Source: Terriglobia bacterium (GTDB lineage Bacteria; Acidobacteriota; Terriglobia; Acidiferrales; UBA7541). Taken from it: a stretch of DNA of 64,000 bases. The notes beneath the pieces were generated by a model, which ran no database searches, had not been told where the DNA came from, and worked only from the letters and a program-made list of their open reading frames with translations. A program made the translations under genes and the position numbers. Location: NCBI GenBank assembly GCA_020072785.1, contig JAIQGG010000001.1:1-64000 (forward strand), written 5' to 3'. Positions 26,451 to 35,203 of the stretch are shown one piece after another. The first letter of the stretch is position 1. Every line of letters starts with the position of its first letter.

Positions 26451-26528
26451 GCGGGTGGCTCACTCCTGCGAAGTTTGCACTTCTTCCTTGCGGCGCACGG
26501 GGAGAGGATACCACTGCTGCAAGTCATC
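26451..26528 (+). repeat. Imperfect direct repeat flanking the DUF3800-like gene, right copy
   Basis: Partner of 25278-25353: same start anchor GCGGGTGGC (26451-26459) and same end anchor GAGAGGATA (26502-26510) followed by TGCAAGTCATC. Confidence 0.5.
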
Positions 26529-26570
26529 GGGGAGTAGTGGGATGGGGCGCGCCGAGCCGGCTCGGGCATT

Positions 26571-26631
26571 AAGTGCCCAGCGCTTCCGCGCTGGGCTAGC
26601 GTGTGGCGCGCCTACGGCGCTGGAATGGTTT
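26571..26631 (+). repeat. Hairpin-rich dispersed repeat, copy 1 (short form)
   Basis: Begins with the perfect hairpin CCCAGCGC-TTCC-GCGCTGGG, then CTAGCGTGTGG and CGCGCCTACGGCGCTGG. It matches copies at 26908-27043 and 27561-27684 over the first about 55 bp but lacks their 3' half. Confidence 0.8.
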
Positions 26632-26705
26632 GAACGGAGGCCATCGGGGGTATACTCCCGCTGCCGGGAGTCCATGATGGAAATTCCGGCTCAGAGGAGG
26701 AAGTC

Positions 26706-26903
26706 ATGAGCCAAAAAACTTTTGACCTGGTTGCCGGACTCTTCTTTCTTCTCATCGCAGTGGGCCACTTGCTGCGGGTGATCTTCGGCTGGACGGTCAA
26801 TGTGGCGGGCGTAACGATTCCGATGTGGGGGAGCTGGCTTGCCCTCGTGCTGGTTGGCTACCTCGCGTTTGTGGGCCTGCGCGCCAGCCGCACGTCTTCG
26901 TAA
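26706..26903 (+). CDS. Small two-helix membrane protein
   Basis: A 65-residue protein with two hydrophobic helices (about 7-27 and 41-59) around a short loop (NVAGVTIPMWG) and a basic C-terminus (RASRTSS). It starts at ATG 26706, seven bases after a strong GAGGAGG. I recognise no family. It is bracketed by copies 1 and 2 of the hairpin-rich repeat, on the plus strand, between the low-GC genes. The good ribosome-binding site and clear helices support a real gene. Confidence 0.65.
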   Translation: MSQKTFDLVAGLFFLLIAVGHLLRVIFGWTVNVAGVTIPMWGSWLALVLVGYLAFVGLRASRTSS

Positions 26904-26907
26904 AAAG

Positions 26908-27043
26908 TACCCAACGCTTTCGCGCTGGGCTAACGTCTGGCGCGCCTACGGCGCTGGGGATTCTTCCAGGAAAAGTTAGAAGACCCACCCTCAAAAACCG
27001 AGGGAGGGGCACCCGCGTGCCGGGCTAAAGCCCGGCCTCTACA
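26908..27043 (+). repeat. Hairpin-rich dispersed repeat, copy 2 (long form)
   Basis: Begins with a near-perfect hairpin (CCCAACGC, TTTC, GCGCTGGG), then CGCGCCTACGGCGCTGGGG, a GATTCTTCCAGG segment and GTTAGAAGACCCACCCTC, and ends in a perfect hairpin GCCGGGC-TAAA-GCCCGGC (27019-27036). The last hairpin differs in sequence from that of copy 3. Confidence 0.85.
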
Positions 27044-27083
27044 CAATCCTTTCATCTCGGTTGCGCACGCGAATTCATCCTAA

Positions 27084-27521
27084 TTATGTAATTTTGGGGA
27101 TTGCCGGAACGAGTCCGTGTCTGGCCATCACCGCTTTTAATTTTTCCAGGTCCGGAGGGCCACCGGCGTTCACAATTTCGGCGGACTCTTTGAAGAAGGC
27201 GGGTCCGATCAGAGCCGGGGTAATTACCGCCAAGGCTTTGGCGTGCTCTTGTTTTAGATTGTTAAAGCCGTGAACCGCACCCCGCGGGATAAAATAAGAT
27301 TCACCGGAAGCAATGTCCACGGCTTTGCCTTCTACCGTAAACGTAATGACGCCTTCTAATCCATAAATAGTCTCGTCGTAACGTTCGTGGGAATGAGGAA
27401 GCGGGACCTTGGCTCCAGGCGGCACGCCAAATTCAAACATAGCTACCGAGCCATTGGTGTCTGCCGCTTCCAGCAGAAAATCGATTGTGATTTGGCCAAT
27501 TCGGATCGTTTCGTTTTTCAT
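27084..27521 (-). CDS. Single-domain cupin protein
   Basis: A 145-residue cupin. Motif 1 is GAKVPLPHSHERYDETIYGLEG (about 35-56), containing the His-His-Glu metal ligands; motif 2 has GESYFIPRGAVHGF (about 73-86) with the last histidine. Substrate unknown; such proteins include dioxygenases, isomerases and sensors. Base composition is lower in GC than the surrounding core genes, and the gene is bracketed by direct repeats (26908-27043 and 27561-27684), which suggests recent acquisition as a unit. ATG 27521 has AAAGATAAGGG-type purine stretch only on the other strand, so the ribosome-binding site is weak. Confidence 0.78.
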   Translation of the reverse strand: MKNETIRIGQITIDFLLEAADTNGSVAMFEFGVPPGAKVPLPHSHERYDETIYGLEGVITFTVEGKAVDIASGESYFIPRGAVHGFNNLKQEHAKALAVITPALIGPAFFKESAEIVNAGGPPDLEKLKAVMARHGLVPAIPKIT

Positions 27522-27560
27522 AAAGATAAGGGTTTAATTTTTCCTTCGCTAAAACCGGCG

Positions 27561-27684
27561 CCCACCGCTTGCGCGCTGGGCTAACGTGTGGTGCGCCTAC
27601 GGCGCCAGGGGATTCTTCCAGGGGAAAGTTAGAAGACCCACCCTCAAGAACCGAGGGCGGGCACGATGTATCGTGCCCCTACGG
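27561..27684 (+). repeat. Hairpin-rich dispersed repeat, copy 3 (long form)
   Basis: Same order as copy 2: hairpin with GCGCTGGGC, TGCGCCTACGGCGCC, GATTCTTCCAGG, GTTAGAAGACCCACCCTC, and a perfect terminal hairpin GGGCACGAT-GT-ATCGTGCCC (27659-27678). The terminal hairpin is unrelated in sequence to that of copy 2. Confidence 0.85.
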
Positions 27685-28692
27685 TTTGGCGTTGGGGGAG
27701 AAGAAGCCGATGGGCAGGTCGCGGGCGGTGCGCAGGCCGGCCGGGGCGTCGAGAATGGCGGGGATGGTGTTGACCACGACGGCGGCGGTGGCGATGTCGC
27801 CGTGGCAGCCGCCGGGGATGGTCAGGCTGACGGCGGGGTGGCCGGTCAGCTCGATGGTGTCCGCGGGATTTTTTGCGCCGACGTACATCTGCAGCTCGAG
27901 GTAGACCAGCTCTTTGCCGCCGCCAATGCCGCGGGCGATCTGGTGTACGCCGGCGGCCTGGCCGGCTTCCACGGTCAGGAATCCGGTCTGCACGCGCTCC
28001 TGGGCGACGACCGGCTCGATGGTTTCGATGATCTGCTCGACCGGGAGGTTCAGGCTGTCGGCGATCATGGCCACGGACTCCGGCAGGCCCACGTGCTTGA
28101 TGACCCCGGCGGCCACCTGCGCAGTAAACTCCTCGACGCTCATGCCCGCGCCGATCTTCTGCTGCAGGGGCATGCGCCGCGTCGCGGCGTCCACGATGCG
28201 CAGCGCTTTGGCGTGCTCGATGCGCTGGGAGACCGCCGCCAGGGTGATCAGCAGCTTGTCCATCACGAAGCCGGGATTGATGCCCGTGCCCACCAGGGCC
28301 ACGCCCCAGTCCTTGGCCGCGGCATCCAGCTTGGCCGCCAGCTCCGGATGCGTGCGGTAGGGATAGGCCAGCTCCTCGCAGGTGGAAACCACGCAGGACT
28401 CCGCCTCGAGGCAGGCCAGCAGCTGGTCCAGCACCTTGGGCAGGGAGGAGGAGGTCGAGTGGATGACCACGTCGGCCGCCTGGTCCAGCACTTCGTTGGC
28501 ATGCCCGGAGATTTTTACGCCCCAGGGGGCGTCGGGGGCGCCCACGACTTCGCCGAGGTCGCGGCCGATCTTCGCGGGATCGGTGTCAATCGCCCCGCAG
28601 ATCTGAATGGCTTTCTTTTCCCGCAGCAGCCGGGCGATGGAGGCGCCAATGGGGCCGACACCATACTGGATGGCGCGAATTTTCTTTTTCAC
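27679..28692 (-). CDS. Dihydrodipicolinate-reductase-like NAD(P)-dependent oxidoreductase
   Basis: A 337-residue cytoplasmic dehydrogenase. The Rossmann motif is YGVGPIGASIARLL (near the N-terminus), followed by GAIDTDPAKIGRDLGEVVG, CEELAYPYRTHPELAAKLD and GTGINPGFVMDKL, a set shared with 2,4-diaminopentanoate dehydrogenase (Ord) and related amine dehydrogenases. An amino-acid degradation role is possible, but the partner genes of ornithine fermentation are not here. The start is taken as GTG 28692, five bases after GGAGAG; a GTG at 28731 would add 13 residues without a ribosome-binding site. The divergent phhB gene starts 198 nt away. Confidence 0.78.
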   Translation of the reverse strand: MKKKIRAIQYGVGPIGASIARLLREKKAIQICGAIDTDPAKIGRDLGEVVGAPDAPWGVKISGHANEVLDQAADVVIHSTSSSLPKVLDQLLACLEAESCVVSTCEELAYPYRTHPELAAKLDAAAKDWGVALVGTGINPGFVMDKLLITLAAVSQRIEHAKALRIVDAATRRMPLQQKIGAGMSVEEFTAQVAAGVIKHVGLPESVAMIADSLNLPVEQIIETIEPVVAQERVQTGFLTVEAGQAAGVHQIARGIGGGKELVYLELQMYVGAKNPADTIELTGHPAVSLTIPGGCHGDIATAAVVVNTIPAILDAPAGLRTARDLPIGFFSPNAKP

Positions 28693-28890
28693 GTTTCTCT
28701 CCGAGGATTCCGGCGCGGAGCCGACGCTCACCGCGTCTCTTGGTCCAAACTGAATCTTTTACGATAATGGAAAGCGCGGGGTCAGGCAATGGCAAAGGCG
28801 CGCGGAGCAAAACGCCGCTCCGGAAAAGAGAAAACCCCCGCGGCCTGCTCCTGCGCTACACTTGCGGATTAGTACACAAGGGAGAGGCTT

Positions 28891-29181
28891 ATGCGCGCGC
28901 AGAAGCTCAGCGAAGCGGAAATCCAGGAGCGCCTGGCCGGAAGAAAAGGCTGGACGGTAGAGAACGGCAAGCTCCACCGCACCTACGAATGCCGCGATTT
29001 CGTGAGCGCTTTCGGGAACATGACCCGCGTGGCGCTGGTGGCCGAAGCCATGAATCACCACCCGGAATGGTGCAACGTATGGAACAAGGTGACCGTGGAC
29101 CTGACCACGCACAGCGCCGGGGGCATCAGCAGCCTGGATTTCGAGCTGGCCGCGAAGATGGATGAAATTTTTGCGGCCTGA
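28891..29181 (+). CDS. phhB: Pterin-4a-carbinolamine dehydratase
   Basis: A 96-residue enzyme that dehydrates 4a-hydroxytetrahydropterin, recycling the cofactor of aromatic amino acid hydroxylases. The active-site motif is [17 protein letters not shown] (about 53-69), with the histidine pair and tryptophan typical of the family, and the length is canonical. ATG 28891 follows GGGAGAGG. No phenylalanine hydroxylase gene is present in the window. In bacteria without one, paralogues act in molybdopterin metabolism or as transcription cofactors. The next gene, a membrane protein, begins shortly after on the same strand. Confidence 0.9.
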   Translation: MRAQKLSEAEIQERLAGRKGWTVENGKLHRTYECRDFVSAFGNMTRVALVAEAMNHHPEWCNVWNKVTVDLTTHSAGGISSLDFELAAKMDEIFAA

Positions 29182-29288
29182 GCGCCGGGATGCGCTCTCC
29201 GCGAAAGGAGCTTCCCCGCGGAAGCATTTGCGAATACTCTCTGACGGAGGCTCTTGGCGCTGATGATCGCAGACCGGTTGCGGGACGC

Positions 29289-30269
29289 ATGATCGGCGCG
29301 CACCAGGCGCGGCAGGCGGCGCGCCGCCGGCTCTTCATTCTCCTGCGCTGGGGCGCAGGCCTGGCCGTCCTGCTCCTGCTGGCCCATGTGATTCCCCGGG
29401 AACCTCTGCGCGCGGCGCTGGCGCGCGTGCCCGGGACGCGCTTCCTGGCTATTCTGCTGGCCTATCTTGTGGTGCATCTCGTGGGCATCGCCAAGTGGCG
29501 CATGACCGTGAATGCCGCCGGCGCCGGACTGGATCTCTCCACCAGCGCGCAATGCTACTGCGGGGGGCTGTTCGGCACGCTCTTTCTGCCCTCCATTCTG
29601 GGCGGAGATGTGGTGCGTCTGGCCGTGGGTCTGCGGCGCAGTCCGCAGCCCGCCGGGGTGCTCGCCGGGAACATCGCCGACCGTATTCTGGACGTGTGCG
29701 CGCAAGGCGGCCTGGTCCTGGTGGGCCTCTTCCTGCTCCCGGAATCTCTGCCCGGCGCCTGGCAGGCCGCGGCGCGCCGCGCGCTGCTGATCGCCGCGTT
29801 GCTGGGGATGGTGGTGGCGCTGCTGAGCATTCTGCTCTACCGGCCGCTGCTGCGCGGCCACTCGGTGCGCTTCCGGCGGCGGCTGGCAAGGTTCCGCCAT
29901 GCGCTGCGAAGTGTTTGGCGGCGGCCGCACGTCCTGGTGCTAGGCTGGCTGATGGGGCTGTTCATCCAGGCGAGTTTCGTGCTGCTCGGCGCGCTCCTGG
30001 CGATTTCCTGCGGGCTGCTGCTGCCGCTGCGCGTGTGGCTGTTTGCCTGGCCGCTGGCGAAGGTGGTGGCGCTGTTGCCGCTCACCCAGGGAGGCATCGG
30101 AGTGCGCGAAGCGGCGCTGGTGGTACTGCTGGCTCCGTTTGGCGTGGCTGGTCCGCTGGCCTTCGCCACCGGCCTGGTCTGGGAAGCCGTGGTCATCTGT
30201 GGCGGCCTGCTGGCGGGCTTGGCCGCCCTGCTCCTCCGGCGCCTGGATGAGGCAGAAGAGCAGGCGTAG
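29289..30269 (+). CDS. UPF0104/MprF-flippase-like membrane protein
   Basis: A 326-residue integral membrane protein with about eight helices, of the lysylphosphatidylglycerol synthetase transmembrane-region (UPF0104) family. Features are the early KWRMTVNAAG loop, FLPSILGGDVVRLAVG (about 97-112) and LLPLTQGGIGVREAALV (about 260-276), which are characteristic conserved loops. Homologous domains flip aminoacylated lipids in MprF; stand-alone members have unknown or hopanoid/glycolipid-related roles. No aminoacyl-transfer domain is attached. ATG 29289 is used; ATG 29190 is a possible alternative that would add 33 residues without hydrophobic character. Confidence 0.75.
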   Translation: MIGAHQARQAARRRLFILLRWGAGLAVLLLLAHVIPREPLRAALARVPGTRFLAILLAYLVVHLVGIAKWRMTVNAAGAGLDLSTSAQCYCGGLFGTLFLPSILGGDVVRLAVGLRRSPQPAGVLAGNIADRILDVCAQGGLVLVGLFLLPESLPGAWQAAARRALLIAALLGMVVALLSILLYRPLLRGHSVRFRRRLARFRHALRSVWRRPHVLVLGWLMGLFIQASFVLLGALLAISCGLLLPLRVWLFAWPLAKVVALLPLTQGGIGVREAALVVLLAPFGVAGPLAFATGLVWEAVVICGGLLAGLAALLLRRLDEAEEQA

Positions 30270-30299
30270 CGAGTCCGTGACACCGCGCCCGCCGCGCGC

Positions 30300-30327
30300 T
30301 TGACTCTCCCGGCAGCCGGTTCACAAT
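30300..30327 (+). promoter_or_regulatory. Candidate sigma-70 promoter for the receiver/GGDEF-like gene
   Basis: TTGACT (30300-30305), a 16-bp spacer and CACAAT (30322-30327), about 190 bp before the start codon. Supported only by hexamer similarity. Confidence 0.35.
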
Positions 30328-30517
30328 GGGCGTATCCCCCTTCCAGGTACGCGTACGTTCCGTGGCGAGCGATTTGCGGTTTTCTCGCCGTCTTGAGGAC
30401 TGTCCTCTCCAGTCTGGTAGCCGTGGTTTATGGCCATAAGCATCTGCCGCGCAGGAATCGCGGGCCACCCGGCACCAAAACATTCGTTTCCGGGGCCATC
30501 CCCCAGGAGAGGCGTTT

Positions 30518-31492
30518 ATGAGCACCACGGCAAACACACCTTCGGAGGCCCGAGACACTGCCAAGAATCTGCGCATTCTCGTGGCCGAGGCGGGAGCCGG
30601 ACAGCTCGCCCGGGCCTTCCAGGAGGTCATTCCGAATTGGGGGACCGAGTGCCAACTCACTCTCGCGACCTCGGCTACCACGCTGGTGCCGACCATCGCC
30701 GCGGTGCGTCCCGACGCCATCTTCCTTGATCTTTCACTCTGCTGGCCGGAGCCCCTGCAGGCCGTGCGCCGGGTTCGCGGCGCGGCCCCCTTCACCCCGC
30801 TGATCATTTTGGCCAATCCTGCGGATAAACAATTTGCCGCCCTGGCCGTCGCGGAGGGCGCCCAGGACTATCTGCTGAAGGACTATGTAACTGCACGCAC
30901 GCTGGAGCGGGTGTTGCGGGCGGCGCTGGAGCGCGCCGCCGTCGCCGCCGCCGCCGAATCCCCGGAGGTTCTCCGCGATACCTTGACGGGACTCTACAAC
31001 GCGCGGGGTTTCGAGGTGCTTGCGGGGCGCTCTCTGCAGCGAGCCCGGCGCGTCGGCGGAACTCTCCTCATCCTGTGGGTGCGCGAAGAGAAACTGGGGG
31101 CGATTCGCGCGGCCTTCGGAAGGGAAGCGGCGGAGCGCTTGGAGCGCGAAATCGCGGAGGTTCTGTCCGGCATTTTTCGCCGTTCGGACCTGCTGGCCCA
31201 CGTGGACGAGGGCGAATTCGTGGTTCTCGCGGCGGATGCCGGCGCAGCCGGAGCGCCACTTCTGCGCCACCGCCTGGAAATGCGTTTGGGGCAGCAGAAT
31301 CGCGCGCCCGGCCGGCAGTTTTCGCTGAGCGTGCGCATCGGCAGCCGCCTGTGGTCCGCGGAGAGCGACGCTTCTCTCGAGAGCCTGATGCGGGAAAGCG
31401 CAGCGGCCGCCGGCGCACACGTCGCCGACAATGGCCCGCAGCCGGAGCTGGTCACGCTTCCGGAGGGAAATCCTCCGGGACGGAGACCGTGA
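30518..31492 (+). CDS. Receiver protein with degenerate GGDEF-like domain
   Basis: A 324-residue cytoplasmic signalling protein. Residues about 15-140 are a receiver domain with the phosphoacceptor-like D71 in IFLDLSL and K121 in LLKDYV, although the acidic pair at the N-terminus is not evident. Residues about 150-300 follow the diguanylate cyclase plan, beginning DTLTGLYNARGF (154-165), but the active-site loop that should read GGDEF is DEGEF (230-234). Cyclase activity is therefore unlikely; it may bind GTP or c-di-GMP, or act only by dimerisation. ATG 30518 follows CAGGAGAGG. A hybrid histidine kinase follows 240 nt later on the same strand and may be its partner. Confidence 0.7.
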   Translation: MSTTANTPSEARDTAKNLRILVAEAGAGQLARAFQEVIPNWGTECQLTLATSATTLVPTIAAVRPDAIFLDLSLCWPEPLQAVRRVRGAAPFTPLIILANPADKQFAALAVAEGAQDYLLKDYVTARTLERVLRAALERAAVAAAAESPEVLRDTLTGLYNARGFEVLAGRSLQRARRVGGTLLILWVREEKLGAIRAAFGREAAERLEREIAEVLSGIFRRSDLLAHVDEGEFVVLAADAGAAGAPLLRHRLEMRLGQQNRAPGRQFSLSVRIGSRLWSAESDASLESLMRESAAAAGAHVADNGPQPELVTLPEGNPPGRRP

Positions 31493-31732
31493 AGAGTTCG
31501 CCGGCCCGCGCATCCGCTGGGGAGCCGCAGGCCGGCAGATTGCATTGGCGGAAGGCCATCCAAGGACATCCATGAGCCGCGCGCTGCACTTCCGAAAACA
31601 GCTTCGCCCGGCGGGGCCGCCGGTCGTGCTCCTGCGGTGCGCCGCACTGTATCCGGGCTTGCACGGCACCAGCGGGTTCGCCGAGCGCACGCCCTCCACC
31701 ACTTTCCCCTGCAGCGTTGCCGGAGAACGACG

Positions 31733-34096
31733 ATGAAGCCCGAACTCCTCGAAGAACTACAATCCGCCAGCCTCGCCGTTCCTCTGCGTCTGCTCCTTTT
31801 CCAGAATTCCCCGGAAGAGACCGCAGCGATCCTCCGCGAGCTGGAGCAGTCCGGCATCGCGGCGCAGGCGGACGTCATCGCCTCACCCGAGGAGTTCAGG
31901 CGTTGCCTGGCGGAGCGCTCCTACGACGCGGTGCTGGCGGACTACTGCCTCCCGGAGGGGTCCGGTTTCGAAGCCTTCCAGGAGCTGCGGCGCGGCGGAA
32001 AGGACACCCCCTTCCTGCTGCTCGCGGCGGCACTCCCCGAAGAGGAGGCCGTCGAATGCATCAAGCAGGGCGTCAGCGACTACATCCGCAAGGACCATCT
32101 ATCCCGCCTGCCTCTGGCCCTCAAACGCGCGGTGCGCGAAAAAACTCTGCGCGAGGAAAGCGAGCGGGCCCAGGCCGCCCTGGCACGCAGCGCCGACCGC
32201 CTGCGCACCATCATCGAAGCCGAGCCTCATTGCGTCAAGATTCTGGACCGCGAGGGCTTGCTCCTGGAGATCAACCAGGCCGGGCTGCGCATGCTCGAAG
32301 CGGACAGAGCGGAGCAAGTCCTGGGGAAGGCCATCTGTCAACTGATCGTTCCGGAATACCGCGAACGTTTCCAGCGCTTGCACCAGGGGATCTGCGAGGG
32401 CGGCAGCGGCGTTCTGGAATTCGAGTCCATGGGCCTGCAAGGAACGCGCTGCTGGCTGGAGACGCATGCCGTTCCCTTTCGCGACGCCGAGGGCCGCATC
32501 ATCGGTTCTCTCAGCGTCACCCGGGACATCAGCGAGCACAAGCGCGCCGAGGAGGCCCTGCGTCTCTCCGAAGCGCGCAACCGCGACCTCGTGGAAAACG
32601 CCGCCTACGGCATCTGCCGCGCCTCGCTCCACGGGGTTTTTCATTACCTCAACCCCGCTTTCCAGCGCATGCTCCAGTGCTCGTCCGCCGAAGAGGTCCG
32701 CGCCCTCAACCTTGTGGGCGATATCTTCCGCTATCCGGAGGAGTTCGCGTGCCTGCTGGCCTCCTGCCAAGAACAGGGGCGAATCAACGGCGCGGAAACC
32801 GAATGGCGCCGCCGCGATGGGAGCATTTTCACCGTGCGCCTCACCCTGCGCAGGGTCCTCACGCCTTCCGCTACGGAGAGCCTGGAGATCATCGCCGAGG
32901 ACGTCACCGAGCTGCGCGCCATGGAGCGCCAGCTCCGCCAAGCGCAGAAATTCGAAGCTATCGGCCAGCTGGCCGGAGGCGTGGCCCACGATTTCAACAA
33001 CGTCGTCGGCGCCATCCTCGGCTGGGCCGAGCTCGGCTTCGAGCAGACCAAGGACTCGCCGCAGGCCGCCCTCAAATTCGGGCGCATCCGCGAGCAGGCG
33101 GAGCGCGCCGCGGCTCTTACCAAGGAACTGCTGGCCTTCGCCCGCCAACAGATACTGCAGCCCCGCCCCGTGGACCTCAACGAAACCGTGAAGGGCCTGG
33201 CCAGCTTCCTGGACAAGGTCATCGGCCGGGACGTGGAACTGAGGGTCGAACATGCGCCACTCGATCCGGTGCGCGCCGATCCCACCCAGATCGAGCAAGT
33301 GCTCATGGACCTCTGCCTCAACGCCCGCGACGCCATGCCCAAAGGCGGCCGTCTGGTCATCACCACGGAAATGGCCGAACTCGACGAGCGCTACTGCCGC
33401 TTCTATTCCTATGCCCTCCCCGGCCGCTACGCCGTCCTTTCCGTTTCCGATACCGGCATGGGCATGGACGCCGAAACCCGCGAGCGCATCTTTGAACCGT
33501 TCTTCACCACCAAGGAGCTCGGCAAGGGCACCGGCATGGGCCTGGCCACCGTTTACGGCATCGTCAAGCAGCATAATGGCTTCATCCACGTTTACAGCGA
33601 GCCCGGCCATGGCAGCATGTTCCGCATCTATCTCCCCACCTGGCAGGAGACGGCCGCGGAAAAAGGCGACAGCGGAGAAGTTCCGTTGTGCGGGGCCGCC
33701 CGCGGCGGGAAAGAGACGATTCTCCTCGTCGAGGATCACGATTCCATCCGCGAGATGGCCCACCAGGCGCTCCTCGGCCTCGGCTATCGCGTGCTCCTTG
33801 CCTGCGACGGCGAACAAGCCCTGCAGCTCTGCGCCAGCGAAGCCCTGGACTTGGCCATTCTCGACGTGGTCATGCCCAAACTCGGAGGCATCGCCACCGC
33901 CGCGAAGCTGCGCAAACGCTTCCCCAACCTTCCCCTGATCTACAGCAGCGGCTACGTCTCCGAGCCCGCTAATTTCGCCAGCACCGGCCCCCCCGTTTTC
34001 TATCTCCCGAAGCCCTACACTCCCGCCGCCCTCGCACGCCTCGTCCGCCAGGTCCTGGAACAGGCCGCCCACGCCGCCACCCTCCCGTCTCCGTGA
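31733..34096 (+). CDS. Hybrid sensor histidine kinase (REC-PAS-PAS-HK-REC)
   Basis: A 787-residue soluble kinase with no membrane helix. Order: a receiver domain (about 15-130, aspartate in AVLADYCLP), PAS 1 (about 155-275), PAS 2 (about 285-400), a dimerisation domain with the phosphoacceptor histidine in [14 protein letters not shown] (about 417-430), an ATPase domain with [26 protein letters not shown], and a C-terminal receiver (about 655-770, aspartate in [13 protein letters not shown]). The FFTTK...GTGxGL form is typical of hybrid kinases of this class. ATG 31733 follows CGGAGAACG. Transcription from the same direction as the degenerate GGDEF protein suggests a joint pathway; the input is unknown. 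Confidence 0.85.
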   Translation: MKPELLEELQSASLAVPLRLLLFQNSPEETAAILRELEQSGIAAQADVIASPEEFRRCLAERSYDAVLADYCLPEGSGFEAFQELRRGGKDTPFLLLAAALPEEEAVECIKQGVSDYIRKDHLSRLPLALKRAVREKTLREESERAQAALARSADRLRTIIEAEPHCVKILDREGLLLEINQAGLRMLEADRAEQVLGKAICQLIVPEYRERFQRLHQGICEGGSGVLEFESMGLQGTRCWLETHAVPFRDAEGRIIGSLSVTRDISEHKRAEEALRLSEARNRDLVENAAYGICRASLHGVFHYLNPAFQRMLQCSSAEEVRALNLVGDIFRYPEEFACLLASCQEQGRINGAETEWRRRDGSIFTVRLTLRRVLTPSATESLEIIAEDVTELRAMERQLRQAQKFEAIGQLAGGVAHDFNNVVGAILGWAELGFEQTKDSPQAALKFGRIREQAERAAALTKELLAFARQQILQPRPVDLNETVKGLASFLDKVIGRDVELRVEHAPLDPVRADPTQIEQVLMDLCLNARDAMPKGGRLVITTEMAELDERYCRFYSYALPGRYAVLSVSDTGMGMDAETRERIFEPFFTTKELGKGTGMGLATVYGIVKQHNGFIHVYSEPGHGSMFRIYLPTWQETAAEKGDSGEVPLCGAARGGKETILLVEDHDSIREMAHQALLGLGYRVLLACDGEQALQLCASEALDLAILDVVMPKLGGIATAAKLRKRFPNLPLIYSSGYVSEPANFASTGPPVFYLPKPYTPAALARLVRQVLEQAAHAATLPSP

Positions 34097-34219
34097 GGGG
34101 CTGCCGAAAAAAGCAATAACCGTCGTCTTGAATCCAGCGCACGATGGGAGTATAGCGAGGAGGGCAAGGACGGTTTGTTGTCACTTACGGATGCCAGGCA
34201 GATTGTGCGCGGAGCGCGA

Positions 34220-35203
34220 TCACGCCCTCTGATTGATCCATTCCCAGCCAAAGCGGCCTTTGATACAGAGGTTTCCGTGGGTGACCGGCTGGTCGATCGG
34301 CGATGTCACTTTCACGATGCGTTCGTCCTGCACTTGAACCGTCAGCGTACAGCCAACGCCACAATAGGGGCAGATCGTGTCCGTCTTCGTTTGCCGGGAT
34401 TCATCCCAGGCGCCAGCCCGGCGCATCTCGTATTCGCTGCGAAACATCAGCGCACCCGTCGGGCATACGCCGATGCAGTTCCCGCAATAGACGCAGGCGG
34501 ACTCGGGCAGCGGCACGTTGTATTCCGTGGAGATACGCGCGGCAAAGCCGCGTCCGGCAACGGCGATCGCGAAGGTGTTTTGCGCATCCTTTCCGCAGGC
34601 TTCCACGCACTTGTAGCAGAGGATGCACTTTCCGTAGTCGCGCACGTACAGGTCATTGTCCACCTTCACCGGCTGCGCCACGGTAGCGGCACGGTTGGCG
34701 GCAGGCGCGTGGTGATGTCCCGGCCGCGCCGTATCCCGCTGCCCCTCAGGAGCAGGTGCTGCCGCGGGGCCGAACCGCTCCGGCCGGGCATCGTAACGCC
34801 GCATGTATTCCTGGATTTGCGGCGCAGTGGAGACGTCCACTGCGGAAGCGAGCAATTCCAGGACTAAGCGGCGGCTCAGCCGTACCCGCTCCGAATCCGT
34901 TTTCACCACCATGCCCGCTTCGGCTTTGCGCGAGCAGGAAGGAACCAGCATCCGCGACCCTTCCACTTCCACGACGCAGATGCGGCAGACGTTTACGGGA
35001 GTCAGCGTCTCCAGATAGCAGAGCGTGGGCGTTTCCACGCCAATGCTACGCGCGGCTTCCAGCAGCGTGGCACCTTCGGGAACCGCGACCCGCCGACCGT
35101 CGATGGTGATCTCCACCGTGGCCGCAGGAGGCGGAGGCGGCAGGATGGGCAGGGGACCACGGGGTACCGGAATCCTGGCTTCGGGAATATTTTTTGCGCT
35201 CAT
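34220..35203 (-). CDS. Formate dehydrogenase Fe-S module (detached N-terminal part of alpha subunit)
   Basis: A 327-residue electron-transfer protein. After a Pro-rich leader it has a [2Fe-2S] ferredoxin domain (C62, C73, C76, C90), then two [4Fe-4S] ferredoxin motifs (C193/C196/C199/C203 and C237/C240/C243/C247), then the first part of the molybdopterin-enzyme Fe-S domain (C278, C281, C285, C313; CPYCGVGC and NLCIKGRFGWEW) and stops. In most NAD-linked formate dehydrogenases this is the N-terminus of the alpha subunit; here the protein ends just where the catalytic domain should begin, and that domain is encoded separately at 37000-38925. The His/Cys [4Fe-4S] motif expected near residues 115-140 is absent. 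It overlaps the NuoEF-like gene by 4 nt (ATGA), so the two are translationally coupled. Confidence 0.85.
   Translation of the reverse strand: MSAKNIPEARIPVPRGPLPILPPPPPAATVEITIDGRRVAVPEGATLLEAARSIGVETPTLCYLETLTPVNVCRICVVEVEGSRMLVPSCSRKAEAGMVVKTDSERVRLSRRLVLELLASAVDVSTAPQIQEYMRRYDARPERFGPAAAPAPEGQRDTARPGHHHAPAANRAATVAQPVKVDNDLYVRDYGKCILCYKCVEACGKDAQNTFAIAVAGRGFAARISTEYNVPLPESACVYCGNCIGVCPTGALMFRSEYEMRRAGAWDESRQTKTDTICPYCGVGCTLTVQVQDERIVKVTSPIDQPVTHGNLCIKGRFGWEWINQRA

Larger units (their letters stand above)
26353..26705. other. Repeat-bearing spacer
   Basis: No gene seen. It holds the right copy of the direct repeat (26451-26528) and the first copy of a hairpin-rich dispersed repeat (26571-26631). 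The open frames crossing it have no recognisable family features. Confidence 0.5.

Noticed and set aside
26571-27684. CRISPR array
   Set aside because: Three copies with gene-sized spacing, variable lengths and genes between them do not fit a CRISPR; no cas genes are near.
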